From positions 1 to 64,000 of the forward strand of contig NZ_JACJQB010000011.1 of assembly GCF_014696385.1 (NCBI RefSeq): a stretch of DNA of 64,000 nucleotides. The letters are read 5' to 3'. Both the position numbers and the translations under genes were made by a program. The stretch's first letter is position 1. Each line of letters begins with the position of its first letter. The notes beneath the pieces are model-generated. The model was given only the letters and a program-made list of their open reading frames with translations, searched no databases and was not told where the DNA came from. Below are positions 1-7,712 of this stretch, in pieces. The DNA is from Pseudanabaena mucicola FACHB-723 (lineage in GTDB: Bacteria; Cyanobacteriota; Cyanobacteriia; Pseudanabaenales; Pseudanabaenaceae).

Positions 1-2
1 TT

Positions 3-446
3 CCCTATGCTTGGCAAGAGAAAGGGACGGGTTTAAGCTTACCCAGTCAACGCAGTAAGAGGTTAAATGTCGTGGGTTTGATGAATCGAAACAATGACTT
101 ATCTGCTTATGTTTTTGAACGCAGTATCACCAGTGCAGTCATTCTCGCTTGTATCGATGACTTTGCTCGTCAATCTACCAAGCCAACAGTGATTGTTATG
201 GATAAAGCCTCTATTCATACCAGTCAACTGATTCAAGAGAAATTAGAGCAGTGGAAGAACCAGCAAGTTGAGATTTTCCAGTTACCCCCTTATAGTCCCC
301 AGTTGAACTTGATTGAAATTTTGTGGCGTTTCATGAAGTATGAGTGGATTGAACTCAATGCATATGAATCTTGGGAAAGTTTAGTCTCTTATGTTGAAAA
401 AGTTCTTCGAGACTTTGGTTCAACTTATGTAATTAATTTTGCTTAG
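3..446 (+). mobile_element. IS630-family transposase, C-terminal part (5' end outside window)
   Basis: The reading frame is open from the window edge, so this is the 3' part of a gene that starts upstream; an internal ATG at 72 is not the real start. The protein carries the C-terminal half of a DDE transposase of the IS630/Tc1 type: a DKASIHTS segment with a catalytic Asp, then PPYSPQLNLIEILWRFMKY, which holds the last acidic residue and the usual conserved proline/tryptophan context. The upstream stretch GLSLPSQRSKRLNVVGLM is also typical of cyanobacterial IS630 copies. Whether the element is intact cannot be judged because its left end is missing. The stop is normal and no frameshift is seen. 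Confidence 0.85.
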
Positions 447-497
447 CTACTTATGTTTAGGTGGCTTTGGTAAACTTAGGAAAAATCATGATGCTTT

Positions 498-917
498 ATG
501 ATGAACGAGCTAAAAATCTCAACTGAACATCCTGATCGAGCGATCGTCATTCTCCAAAGAACAATTCGTGCTGAAATGTTACGCATAGAACAAGGTAAAT
601 TTCAGATTGAGCAGAAACTGAAAAAATTTGAGCAAAAGTATCAAATTTCATCCATTGAGTTTGCAAACCACTGGACAGCAGAAGACCTAGAAGGGAAAGA
701 TTTAGAGTACATAGAATGGTTCGGGGAATATCGTTGTCTACAAAATATTGAACAAGATTTACAGATTTTGAACAGCTTGCAAAATATTCACCTATTAGGA
801 CTTACGCAGAATTTGCTAAGACCCTCACCCCTAGCCCCTCTCCCATCAAGGGAGAGGGGAACAAGAAAAACCTCTTACTCCCCTTCTCCCAGAACGGGAG
901 AAGGGGTTGGGGGATGA
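498..917 (+). CDS. Small cyanobacterial protein, 3' end replaced by a miniature element
   Basis: About 99 codons look native, with heptad-like charged helices (residues 15-50) and a WTAEDLEGKDLEYIEWFGEY segment. Such short proteins in cyanobacteria often lie upstream of a small toxin-like gene, so an antitoxin-like role is possible; this is inference from memory. From codon 100 the frame runs into an inverted-repeat element (795-946), and the stop at 915-917 lies inside it, so the last ~40 residues (Pro/Ser/Arg-rich) are repeat-derived. No partner gene follows. A second ATG at codon 2 (501) is an equally good start. Probably a damaged gene. Confidence 0.5.
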   Translation: MMNELKISTEHPDRAIVILQRTIRAEMLRIEQGKFQIEQKLKKFEQKYQISSIEFANHWTAEDLEGKDLEYIEWFGEYRCLQNIEQDLQILNSLQNIHLLGLTQNLLRPSPLAPLPSRERGTRKTSYSPSPRTGEGVGG

Positions 918-946
918 GGGCAATTTGGATTTTGTGTAAGTCCTAA
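795..946. repeat. 152-bp MITE-like inverted-repeat element
   Basis: The ends are perfect 11-bp inverted repeats (TTAGGACTTAC at 795-805, complement at 936-946). Inside, a GC-rich pair of arms (CCCTCACCCC... and ...GGGGATGAGGG) forms a nested palindrome around two smaller CTCCC/GGGAG hairpins. No transposase is encoded, which fits a non-autonomous miniature element. It supplies the stop codon of the upstream ORF. Confidence 0.75.
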
Positions 947-988
947 ATATGTTGATCAAGGCGATCGCCCCAATGGAAGTCGAACCCG

Positions 989-1552
989 CTAAAATTCCAC
1001 ATCTTCATAGATGGCTGCGATCGCACATTCAAAATCAATACTAGCAAGTTGTACCAATTCACCTTCCCCATAAGAAGTTAACTCCCACTTACGGCGTTCA
1101 TTTAGACGAAATGCTTCGACAGTAACTTGCTCAGAGCTAACTAATACATATTCACACAAACTCGTTAACTGTCGATAACGCGCAAACTTACCACCTCGGT
1201 TATAAGCCTCTGTGCTAGGCGATAGCACTTCAATGATTAGAGTGGGATAAAACACAGCCTTTGCTGAATTGCGATCGCGATCATCACAAGTCACTAATAG
1301 ATCAGGATAAAAAAACTCACCATTTTTAGAAATCCCCACCTTCGCATCTGAACCTAATACCCGACAGTTGCGCCCTCTCACATGGGGACGTAACAAAGCA
1401 ATTAAATTAGCAGCGATCGTACTATGGTCGATTGTCCCACCTGCCATCGCAAATACTTCACCATTGATGTACTCATATCTGATTTCTTGCTTTGCTTCCC
1501 ATTCAAAATATTCATCAGGGGAAATTTTTGGGTTATTCGGTACAGCAATCAT
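989..1552 (-). CDS. Uma2 family endonuclease (DUF820)
   Basis: A 187-residue protein of the Uma2/DUF820 family, which has a PD-(D/E)XK restriction-endonuclease-like fold and is strongly expanded in cyanobacteria; its biological role is not settled. Visible landmarks are the N-terminal SPDEYFEWE, GGTIDHSTIAANL, the acidic YPDLLVTCDD and the IEVLSPST strand (E-x-L arrangement of the nuclease core), followed by the FARYRQLTSLCEYVLVSS helix-strand. Length is normal. It stands alone: upstream is the start region of udg on the other strand and downstream is the miniature repeat. Confidence 0.88.
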   Translation of the reverse strand: MIAVPNNPKISPDEYFEWEAKQEIRYEYINGEVFAMAGGTIDHSTIAANLIALLRPHVRGRNCRVLGSDAKVGISKNGEFFYPDLLVTCDDRDRNSAKAVFYPTLIIEVLSPSTEAYNRGGKFARYRQLTSLCEYVLVSSEQVTVEAFRLNERRKWELTSYGEGELVQLASIDFECAIAAIYEDVEF

Positions 1553-1681
1553 AATTTTAAGATCCTATAATTTGCTCTAGTTTTAGAATAAGGTTGATTT
1601 TGACCGATTCCCAGTGGATGAGGGGCTTGAAAATTGATATAAGATATTAAGCAAAGATTTTGGGGCGCATATCCTTATTCT

Positions 1682-2464
1682 ATGACCGAAAAAGAACAAA
1701 TGAGCCTGTTTGACCTGACTCCATCGGATGTACCGTTGGCAGATCTTCTCCATGCAGAAGGAGCTATTGCCGAGGTCGCGCCTACCAAAAAGACTGGACG
1801 AGCTTCTAAAAATGCTAGCCTCAAGCCTGCGGCATTAGTACCAGTCCATGAGCAATTTGCGAGCCTAGATGCATTGCGAGAGGCGGCTTGTAACTGCCAG
1901 AAATGTCCCCTTGCCCCCACCCGTACCAACGTTGTCGTCGAGAGAGGCAATCGTAATGCCAAAATTCTGATTATCGGTGAAGCTCCGGGAGAACAAGAGG
2001 ATCTATCGGGCTTGCCCTTTGTTGGTAAATCAGGACAGCTTTTAGACAAAATCTTGCAATCTGTGGGCTTTGACACCGAGAAAGATGTTTATATTTGCAA
2101 CACGGTTAAATGCCGTCCCCCCAATAACCGTGTCCCGACCGAAGTGGAGACCACTACCTGCAAACCCTATTTACTTGAGCAAATTCGACTAGTCGATCCT
2201 AAAATTATTTTGCTAACGGGGGCGACATCTCTCAAGTCAATCATCGGCGAGAAATTGGGAATTACAAAAGTGCGTGGTCAATGGTATGAGTGGGAAGGTC
2301 GATTAGTCATGCCAATTTTCCACCCTTCCTATTTATTGCGAAATCAAAGCCGTGAACAGGGCAGTCCGAAGTGGCTGACATGGCAAGATGTTAAAGCGAT
2401 CAAAGCTAAGTACCTAGAAATTATCGGTGCTGATCGCGTAATTGATGATGATGAGGAGTTTTAG
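1682..2464 (+). CDS. Uracil-DNA glycosylase, family 4 (Fe-S type)
   Basis: A 260-residue family-4 UDG that removes uracil from DNA as the first step of base excision repair. The core begins near residue 60: CNCQKCPL gives the first two Fe-S cysteines, IIGEAPGEQEDLSGLPFVGK holds motif A (GEAPG), VYICNTVKCRPPNNR and the later TTCKPYL supply the other cluster cysteines, and IFHPSYLLRN is the motif B His loop. The first ~55 residues are a poorly conserved Ala/Lys/Pro-rich lead seen in several cyanobacterial members. The stop codon overlaps the GTG start of the next gene by one base, so the two are translationally linked. Confidence 0.9.
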   Translation: MTEKEQMSLFDLTPSDVPLADLLHAEGAIAEVAPTKKTGRASKNASLKPAALVPVHEQFASLDALREAACNCQKCPLAPTRTNVVVERGNRNAKILIIGEAPGEQEDLSGLPFVGKSGQLLDKILQSVGFDTEKDVYICNTVKCRPPNNRVPTEVETTTCKPYLLEQIRLVDPKIILLTGATSLKSIIGEKLGITKVRGQWYEWEGRLVMPIFHPSYLLRNQSREQGSPKWLTWQDVKAIKAKYLEIIGADRVIDDDEEF

Positions 2465-2754
2465 TGAGTAATTCAAGAAAAGAGTTAGAGGAAATGGTGG
2501 ATGTGGCGCTATGGGAATGGTTGTGTCCCCATGCGGCAAGGGCAAGAGTTATTTTAGTTGGGGCAAATCTAGATCTGGTTGATGTGGGCATCGCGCTGAC
2601 GGAGGATAATACCCAGTTAGTCCAATCATGGATCGAGGATGGATGGCTGCGCCATCCGACCGCTGAGGAACTGAGTGCTTGGAATGCCAACAAAGAAAAA
2701 GAATTTACGAGTTTGGTTGTACCACCCTTTGTACTTGCCAGAATTGATGTATAA
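2464..2754 (+). CDS. DUF2288 family protein
   Basis: A 96-residue protein recognised as DUF2288 from ALWEWLCPHAARARVILVG, ALTEDNTQLVQSWIEDG and the C-terminal VVPPFVLARI. The function is unknown. Translation starts at a GTG that shares its first base with the last base of the udg stop codon (TAGTG), so it is the second gene of a two-gene operon with the uracil-DNA glycosylase. A strong hairpin terminator follows within about 10 bases. Confidence 0.85.
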   Translation: MSNSRKELEEMVDVALWEWLCPHAARARVILVGANLDLVDVGIALTEDNTQLVQSWIEDGWLRHPTAEELSAWNANKEKEFTSLVVPPFVLARIDV

Positions 2755-2760
2755 AACATA

Positions 2761-2794
2761 AAAAAGAGAGACGGCATTGCCGTCTCTCTTTTTT
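2761..2794 (+). terminator. Rho-independent terminator after udg-DUF2288
   Basis: Perfect stem AAAGAGAGACGGCA / TGCCGTCTCTCTTT followed by a T-run, seven bases after the DUF2288 stop codon. Confidence 0.9.
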
Positions 2795-2810
2795 ATTAAC
2801 AGTAACTAAA

Positions 2811-2860
2811 AGAAAAAGCCTAGGTTACTTTCCCTGTTTCGTTCCTAGGCTTTTTCTTTT
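2811..2860. terminator. Second hairpin with T-run
   Basis: Perfect 14-bp arms AGAAAAAGCCTAGG / CCTAGGCTTTTTCT around a ~19-base loop, with T-rich and A-rich flanks. It lies between a plus-strand operon and a minus-strand gene end, so it could act on either strand. From 2861 to 3016 no convincing gene is seen. Confidence 0.6.
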
Positions 2861-3016
2861 GTTCGCTCCTCACACTCCTATACTATACATCCATCTTTCT
2901 GAAATGTCTACTAGTTCGTGGAGCAATATTGGCTTTTTTAGTAAGCATTTTGGCTGGGATTTGTGCTTTGAGCGTCATGATGCCCCATCGAGGGGATGCA
3001 AAATGTTACGGTCTGG

Positions 3017-3712
3017 CTAGATTAAATACTGTGACCAAATTGCGATCGCATCGGCAGAACCATACCACTTACCCGATCTGGGCGAATGATAAACCCCATC
3101 GATCGCAATATTAGTTGCGCCATCTAAATATGCCGCCTCAATCGGAATAATGCCATCGCCCCAAGCATCTCCCTGTCCTGTCGTTAGCTCATAGCTGCTA
3201 TAGGCAAGCCACTTTTGTGGTGAAGACTTTGCGCCCTGTACTGATTTACCCGCAATGCAAATATATTCAATATCTGCATAAAAAGCATGGGGGTAATGAT
3301 CATTCACAAATCCTAAATTTCTGACTGCCCAAGGCTCAAGGCTGCGTTGGGGTGTGCCGAGACAGACGAGCTTAACTACCTTTGAGCGTGCATTCCAAAC
3401 CTTGTCGTAATAGGGCTGATCGCCTAGATAAATTCTTGATAACCAGCCCCCCGCCGAATGGGCAATGATGTTTACTTTCGATGCGCCTGTTCTGGCTAAT
3501 TCCTGATTTACAGTTTGGTCAAGCTTTTCTAAAATGGGGGCGATCGAGCGTCCACCCAAGGTCGGAACCCAATCCCACCATTTTAAAGGAACTACCGTTG
3601 CTGACAAATTTTGGGCTTGGAGTATTTTTGCGATCGGCAAGTAGTCAGCCGCACCCGCCAGATATCCAGCCAGAATGATATTGGGAATTTCGGAATTATT
3701 TACAGTCTGCAT
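3017..3712 (-). CDS. Alpha/beta hydrolase, lipase-like
   Basis: A 231-residue alpha/beta-hydrolase. The nucleophile elbow is NIIAHSAGGW (GxSxG-type, Ser near residue 87), next to a long helix and a CLGTPQ strand; an Asp in GDGIIPIEAAYLDG and the late His in VYHSPRSGKWYG are candidate catalytic acid and base. The start GILAGYLAGAADYLPIAKIL resembles plant-plastid and cyanobacterial lipase/PGAP1-like proteins that act on acyl lipids, but the substrate cannot be told from sequence. No signal peptide or membrane helix is seen. It follows the zinc-ribbon gene by about 11 bases on the same strand and probably ends that operon. Confidence 0.8.
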   Translation of the reverse strand: MQTVNNSEIPNIILAGYLAGAADYLPIAKILQAQNLSATVVPLKWWDWVPTLGGRSIAPILEKLDQTVNQELARTGASKVNIIAHSAGGWLSRIYLGDQPYYDKVWNARSKVVKLVCLGTPQRSLEPWAVRNLGFVNDHYPHAFYADIEYICIAGKSVQGAKSSPQKWLAYSSYELTTGQGDAWGDGIIPIEAAYLDGATNIAIDGVYHSPRSGKWYGSADAIAIWSQYLI

Positions 3713-3723
3713 AGTTTTTAGGT

Positions 3724-3936
3724 TTACTCACTCACCTGATCATCGGGCCGTTGACTGAGGCAACTGCCGCCACGCGCCGCATTCCGAAAAGTTTGCACCG
3801 CTTCGACCGTATTAATATGTCCGCAGTAAGGACAATAAACCTGCTCGCCGATTTGTGGCTCGATGTCAGCGCGACTCCACCATTTGCGACAGCGATCGCA
3901 GTGGAAATGATAAAGAAATTCTAGGGAAACTTTCAT
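3724..3936 (-). CDS. Small zinc-ribbon protein
   Basis: A 70-residue protein with two metal-binding knuckles, FHCDRCRKWW and VYCPYCGHIN (CxxC...CxxC), the pattern of a zinc ribbon. The start chosen is the ATG at 3936, which overlaps the TGA of the upstream glycosyltransferase (ATGA); a longer frame beginning at 3990 would run into that gene and adds only basic, unconserved residues. Similar short proteins occur in cyanobacteria without assigned function. Translational coupling puts it in one transcription unit with the glycosyltransferase. Confidence 0.7.
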   Translation of the reverse strand: MKVSLEFLYHFHCDRCRKWWSRADIEPQIGEQVYCPYCGHINTVEAVQTFRNAARGGSCLSQRPDDQVSE

Positions 3937-4847
3937 AGACCTTGCCGCGCTTCTCGATAGGCGGTGTATACGCCTTTGACGTTGTACCAATTTAAGAAGA
4001 TTCTCGCGATTTCCATGGCTAATTGCGGTTTACCTTGATCGATGAGCCACTTAAGTAATGGTTTGAGAGATCGCTCATTAAGTAAACCACCTAACGACAA
4101 TATGCCCCACAAAAACACATGTAGCCATGTCATCTGAATCATCATTTTTACTTCCCATGTCGGATGCTTTTGATAAAACAAAACTCCCATGCGTCCGCGT
4201 TGTGCTTCCACATCGACGAGATGCGGTAATTGATCAATCGTAAAGGCTGGATGCCAGTGATAGCCAACTGCCTCAGGACATTTGATCAGTTTTAAACCCA
4301 AATTTTTGAGGCGCACCCCTAGCTCTAGATCTTCCCAGCCATATTGACGAAAGCTAGGATCAAATTTGCCTGCTTCGATGAGCCAATGTTTTGCGATCGC
4401 AACATTACCAGTCGCAAAAAAAGCATTGGAAATATCTTGGATTTTCAGTTTCTCAGAGGTTGGATGATCAAAATTATTGGTATTAATCACTCGACCATAG
4501 GTGAAGGCACGATCAGCATTGCCAAGGGCATGGGCATGGGCGCACAAAAATACAGGGGTCACCACCAAGTCACTATCAATAAAAACAATAATGTCGCCTT
4601 GGGCAACATCGATACCTGTATTTCTGGCGATGGCAGCGCCTTCATGGTTCTGCTGATATAGCCTCATATGGGGAAATTGCTCAGGATGGGCTTGCAAAAA
4701 TTCCACCGTACCATCGGTAGAGCCATCATCAACCACCACAATTTCATAGGGTTGCGTAAAATCTTGTGCTTCCAGAGCTTGCAAACACTTTTGCAAGATG
4801 GGCAAGCGATTATAGGTTGGGATAATAATTGACCACATAGCAACCAT
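3933..4847 (-). CDS. Glycosyltransferase family 2
   Basis: A 304-residue GT-A glycosyltransferase. The N-terminus IIIPTYNRLPILQKCLQAL with VVDDGSTDGT binds the nucleotide-sugar; DIIVFIDSDLVVTP contains the metal-binding DxD (D-S-D), and the acceptor-side GWEDLELGVRLK has the ED pair typical of inverting GT2 enzymes. The C-terminal ~70 residues include a hydrophobic stretch (MTWLHVFLWGILSLGGLL) that may associate with the membrane. Sugar donor and acceptor are unknown. A second ATG (codon 4, 4838) is also a possible start. The 3' end overlaps the zinc-ribbon gene by four bases. Confidence 0.88.
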   Translation of the reverse strand: MVAMWSIIIPTYNRLPILQKCLQALEAQDFTQPYEIVVVDDGSTDGTVEFLQAHPEQFPHMRLYQQNHEGAAIARNTGIDVAQGDIIVFIDSDLVVTPVFLCAHAHALGNADRAFTYGRVINTNNFDHPTSEKLKIQDISNAFFATGNVAIAKHWLIEAGKFDPSFRQYGWEDLELGVRLKNLGLKLIKCPEAVGYHWHPAFTIDQLPHLVDVEAQRGRMGVLFYQKHPTWEVKMMIQMTWLHVFLWGILSLGGLLNERSLKPLLKWLIDQGKPQLAMEIARIFLNWYNVKGVYTAYREARQGL

Positions 4848-4850
4848 TAT

Positions 4851-4887
4851 AAAATCAGAGGGCAGCTAGCCGCCCTCTGATTTTTTA
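4851..4887 (-). terminator. Hairpin between two glycosyltransferase genes
   Basis: Arms AAATCAGAGGGC and GCCCTCTGATTT around a short loop, with A/T runs on both sides. It is placed to terminate the 541-residue glycosyltransferase gene on the minus strand and separates it from the downstream family-2 gene. Confidence 0.75.
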
Positions 4888-4933
4888 TATTAGTACGTAC
4901 CTCACTTTGCGACACACTCGCGACGTACTAATA
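4888..4933. repeat. Inverted repeat, 11-bp perfect arms
   Basis: TATTAGTACGT at 4888-4898 and its exact complement at 4923-4933, with 24 bases between. It lies directly beside the previous hairpin and five bases from the stop of the larger glycosyltransferase gene. Confidence 0.6.
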
Positions 4934-4937
4934 GAGT

Positions 4938-6563
4938 TTAATTGCGTGACTGTTGCCAAGATTGCCACAGGGTCAGCCCGCCAACATAGCCATAGCTCAA
5001 GGAATATAAGATCATAAATGGTAAGGTGACATATAAGCCTTTGCTGAGTGCTAAGCTCGCTGCGATCGCACTATAGACACATAGCCCCAGCTCAACTAAC
5101 ACATTGGCATCAAGAGGAACTTTGTAGGCCTTATTTGCCCAGCGATCGCTTTTGTGTTTGATGTCAAACTTGGGGGTACGTCGGAAATTTGCACCTGTAT
5201 TCGATAAACCTGCAAATACCGCACGGCTATTGCTCCAAGATATCCCTGTTCCCAAAAGTGCCAAGAGGAAAATTCGACCTAATCGACGCGACCAAGATTG
5301 AGGATATAAATCGCGTTGAGCATGGAAGTATAAAAATGGGGGGCCAAAGGTAGCGGGCAGCATAAAGACCGACCAAATGCCTTCAAAGGAAATCCGTAAT
5401 GAGATGGCACTATCTGGTGTAATCAGCATTAAAGGAATCGCAATGAGGATCAAAATTAGCATCAAAGGATGTGCTGAATATCCTGTTAAGTGCATGGTGG
5501 CTTGAAATTTTACCGCCAAACTGAGATCGGCTTGCCAAATCTGAGCAATCAATTTCTTGGCACATTGAATGCTGCCCTTTGCCCAGCGAAACTGCTGCAA
5601 TTTGAAGGCGAGCATGGCAACAGGTAACTCTGCGGGGGCAACAATTTGATTGTCATAGACAACTTGCCAACCCTTGAGTTGGGCGCGATAGCTCAAGTCC
5701 ATATCTTCAGCGAGGGTGTCGGCGTGCCAACCACCCGCATCAATGATCGCCTGACGATTCCAAATACCCGCCGTACCGTTGAAATTGAGGAAATAGCCGT
5801 TATTAGCTCTAGCTTGTTGCTCGATCGCAAAATGCCCATCAATGCCCGTTGATTGCAACTTGGTTAGTAATGAATATTCCGAGTTGACATGCCCCCAACG
5901 GGTCTGCACAACCGCAACCTTAGCATCAGGAGCCTCGACATAATGACGAATTGTGTCCTTGAGCCAACTGGATGACGGAATAAAATCGGCATCAAAAATC
6001 GCAATATAATTGCCCTGCACTAGAGGCATGGCATCTTGTAAAGCTCCTGCCTTAAAACCAGCCCGATTAACGCGGTGGATATAGTCGATCCAAAAGCCTC
6101 GGCTCTGATATTCTTGGACAGTTTCAATAAGAATTGCCTGAGTATCATCAATAGAGTCGTCGAGAACTTGGATTTGCATCCGATCGCGGGGATAGTCGAG
6201 ATTACAAACTGCATCCACGAGTCGTCGTGATACATAGCGCTCATTGAAGATCGGTAACTGAATCGTCACAACTGGCAAATCTTCTAAGGCGATCGCATGG
6301 TGTTCAGGAGAGCCGATCGCCACAGCATAACTATTAAAGTTATTTGTGAAATTGTTATCAAGGCGAAATTGCTCGAAGTTATCAAAATTATTGACAGCGA
6401 TCGCACTTGAATTAGACGATGCTGCGGCTTGAGCGGTTTGATATTCTCTGGCACGATTAAACTTAGGAACAACTAGCTGTTTCCTTACAGAGCCTTTAGA
6501 CCTATGGACAGCAGTGAGCCAATAAGCATTTAGCCCATAAAGTAGTAGCCACATTGCTGCCAC
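4938..6563 (-). CDS. Membrane glycosyltransferase, cellulose/glucomannan synthase-like (GT2)
   Basis: A processive-type family 2 glycosyltransferase of about 541 residues. After an N-terminal hydrophobic segment and a low-complexity Asn/Ser-rich linker (about 45-85), the catalytic part shows VTIQLPIFNE, QVLDDSIDDT, AIFDADFIPS (DxD), TLAEDMDLSYR (ED) and the QQFRWAKGS Q-x-x-R-W signature that guides the growing chain. Four to five membrane helices follow (for example LMLILILIAIPLMLI and ALSKGLYVTLPFMIL). This is the CslA/BcsA-like architecture, so a beta-linked extracellular glycan is the likely product. The listed start is a GTG at 6563, but the hydrophobic frame continues upstream to an ATT at 6600-6602 nine bases after AAGGAG, which could be the true start. 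Confidence 0.85.
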   Translation of the reverse strand: MAAMWLLLYGLNAYWLTAVHRSKGSVRKQLVVPKFNRAREYQTAQAAASSNSSAIAVNNFDNFEQFRLDNNFTNNFNSYAVAIGSPEHHAIALEDLPVVTIQLPIFNERYVSRRLVDAVCNLDYPRDRMQIQVLDDSIDDTQAILIETVQEYQSRGFWIDYIHRVNRAGFKAGALQDAMPLVQGNYIAIFDADFIPSSSWLKDTIRHYVEAPDAKVAVVQTRWGHVNSEYSLLTKLQSTGIDGHFAIEQQARANNGYFLNFNGTAGIWNRQAIIDAGGWHADTLAEDMDLSYRAQLKGWQVVYDNQIVAPAELPVAMLAFKLQQFRWAKGSIQCAKKLIAQIWQADLSLAVKFQATMHLTGYSAHPLMLILILIAIPLMLITPDSAISLRISFEGIWSVFMLPATFGPPFLYFHAQRDLYPQSWSRRLGRIFLLALLGTGISWSNSRAVFAGLSNTGANFRRTPKFDIKHKSDRWANKAYKVPLDANVLVELGLCVYSAIAASLALSKGLYVTLPFMILYSLSYGYVGGLTLWQSWQQSRN

Positions 6564-6823
6564 AGCGTTGATGACAGCTAAAAAAGCTATTAGTATCAGA
6601 ATGACTTTTGACTCCTTCTTACCACACGAAGCACTTTAAAAAATTTGGTTAAACAGACAAGATTAGACCACTAAGAAATATTACGATGATTGTCGGTGAT
6701 TTATAGAGAAACTTGCAATTTAACTTTAAGTATTTATACGGGCGCTTGTTAATCTCATAATCTTAACAAATTCAAGATAGGCGACACGAAGCAACACCGA
6801 TAGCCAAACTTGCTTTGCTATTC
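6564..6823. other. Intergenic region upstream of the membrane glycosyltransferase
   Basis: About 260 bases, AT-rich, with no credible ORF on either strand. It holds the AAGGAG ribosome-binding sequence (complement at 6612-6617) for the glycosyltransferase and presumably its promoter. The right end grades into the long rnc-proximal hairpin. Confidence 0.5.
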
Positions 6824-6878
6824 AAAACTCAATAATCGGGCAGCGGCGCTTCGCGCCGCTGCCCGATTATTGAGTTTT
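6824..6878. repeat. Long perfect hairpin with GGCGC-TTC-GCGCC core, 3' of rnc
   Basis: Two 26-base arms (6824-6849 and 6853-6878) are exact complements around the triplet TTC. The centre GCGGCGCTTCGCGCCGC is shared with several other intergenic palindromes in the window while the outer arms differ. It begins five bases after the rnc stop codon and ends in T-runs on both strands, so it may also terminate transcription. Confidence 0.8.
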
Positions 6879-6883
6879 CTGTC

Positions 6884-7657
6884 CTATTTTGAATTTGTGT
6901 CCGCTTGCATTTTTTCTAAGGCAATTGCCGCCGCCGCTTGTTGAGCGGCTTTGATACTTTTTCCCTGTCCTTGTCCCCAACAGCGATCGTCAAACCATAC
7001 TTCGACGCAAAAAAGGGGTTGCTTTATCTGATCTGATGTCTGAAGTGCCAGATTGCAATCTACATTGCGATATTCAGGTAAACGTTTCCAGCGTCCTTGA
7101 GTTAGCTCTTGGAGGGCAACTTTATAATTTCCTAAGGCAGGGATCGCGAGTAACTCGGTTGCAAATTTTTGCATATGCGGATCGAGCCATTGCCTGACAA
7201 AGGCTAAATCTTGCGTACTGATATATAGAGCCGCCATTAGTGCTTCGAGGGCATCAGCCAATAGCGATCGCAATGCTTGGGTATCATTACGGGCTGCATT
7301 GGATACGACCACATATTTTTGGAGATTGTAAATACCTGCAATCTGAGCAAGGGTCTGGTCACTCACTAGGTGCGATCGCAGTGCTGCTAAATCCCCCACT
7401 TTGCGATCGCCATAGTGTTCTTTCAAAAATAAACTCACTGATAGTCGCAACACACTATCGCCCACAAACTCTAGTTGATCATTGTTATAGGTTGTTGAAA
7501 AACTGGGATGGACTAGCGCCTGATCAAGCAACATCCAATCAAATCCCTGAGCCTTAACCGATGGATTAGCTTGTTCTAATTTGGCTTGATCTAGTCCCAT
7601 TTGATCTAATAAGCGGACTAATTCTCTGTGGCGACGTGGATCAATGGTGGATGGCAT
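6884..7657 (-). CDS. rnc: Ribonuclease III
   Basis: A double-strand-specific endoribonuclease for rRNA and mRNA processing. The signature NNDQLEFVGDSVL carries the catalytic acidic residues, ALRSHLVSDQTLAQIA and LLADALEALMAALYIS (second acidic cluster, Asp/Glu) follow, and a C-terminal dsRNA-binding domain begins at about NYKVALQELTQGRW and ends with AAQQAAAAIALEKM. The start is placed at the ATG at 7657 (MPSTIDPRR); the upstream in-frame TTG at 7675 overlaps the divergent gene's leader and adds six unconserved residues. Total 257 residues, normal for the family. A separate Mini-RNase III is encoded at 35182. Confidence 0.92.
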   Translation of the reverse strand: MPSTIDPRRHRELVRLLDQMGLDQAKLEQANPSVKAQGFDWMLLDQALVHPSFSTTYNNDQLEFVGDSVLRLSVSLFLKEHYGDRKVGDLAALRSHLVSDQTLAQIAGIYNLQKYVVVSNAARNDTQALRSLLADALEALMAALYISTQDLAFVRQWLDPHMQKFATELLAIPALGNYKVALQELTQGRWKRLPEYRNVDCNLALQTSDQIKQPLFCVEVWFDDRCWGQGQGKSIKAAQQAAAAIALEKMQADTNSK

Positions 7658-7712
7658 GAGACTTTGCAGATACAATTACAGCAACTTTATCAACATGATC
7701 GTAGTTCAAACC

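Noticed and set aside
1675-2076. 133-codon minus-strand ORF
   Set aside because: It is antisense to the uracil-DNA glycosylase gene and has unlikely composition.
2861-2880. GCTCCTCACAC, close to the conserved core of the Yfr1 small RNA (ACTCCTCACAC)
   Set aside because: In Yfr1 the motif precedes a terminator stem, but here the hairpin is upstream of the motif and nothing suitable follows. Probably chance.
2929-3114. 61-codon ORF with a hydrophobic start
   Set aside because: It begins at a TTG, has no ribosome-binding sequence and its second half overlaps the well-supported hydrolase gene on the other strand. The texture after residue 25 is not protein-like.
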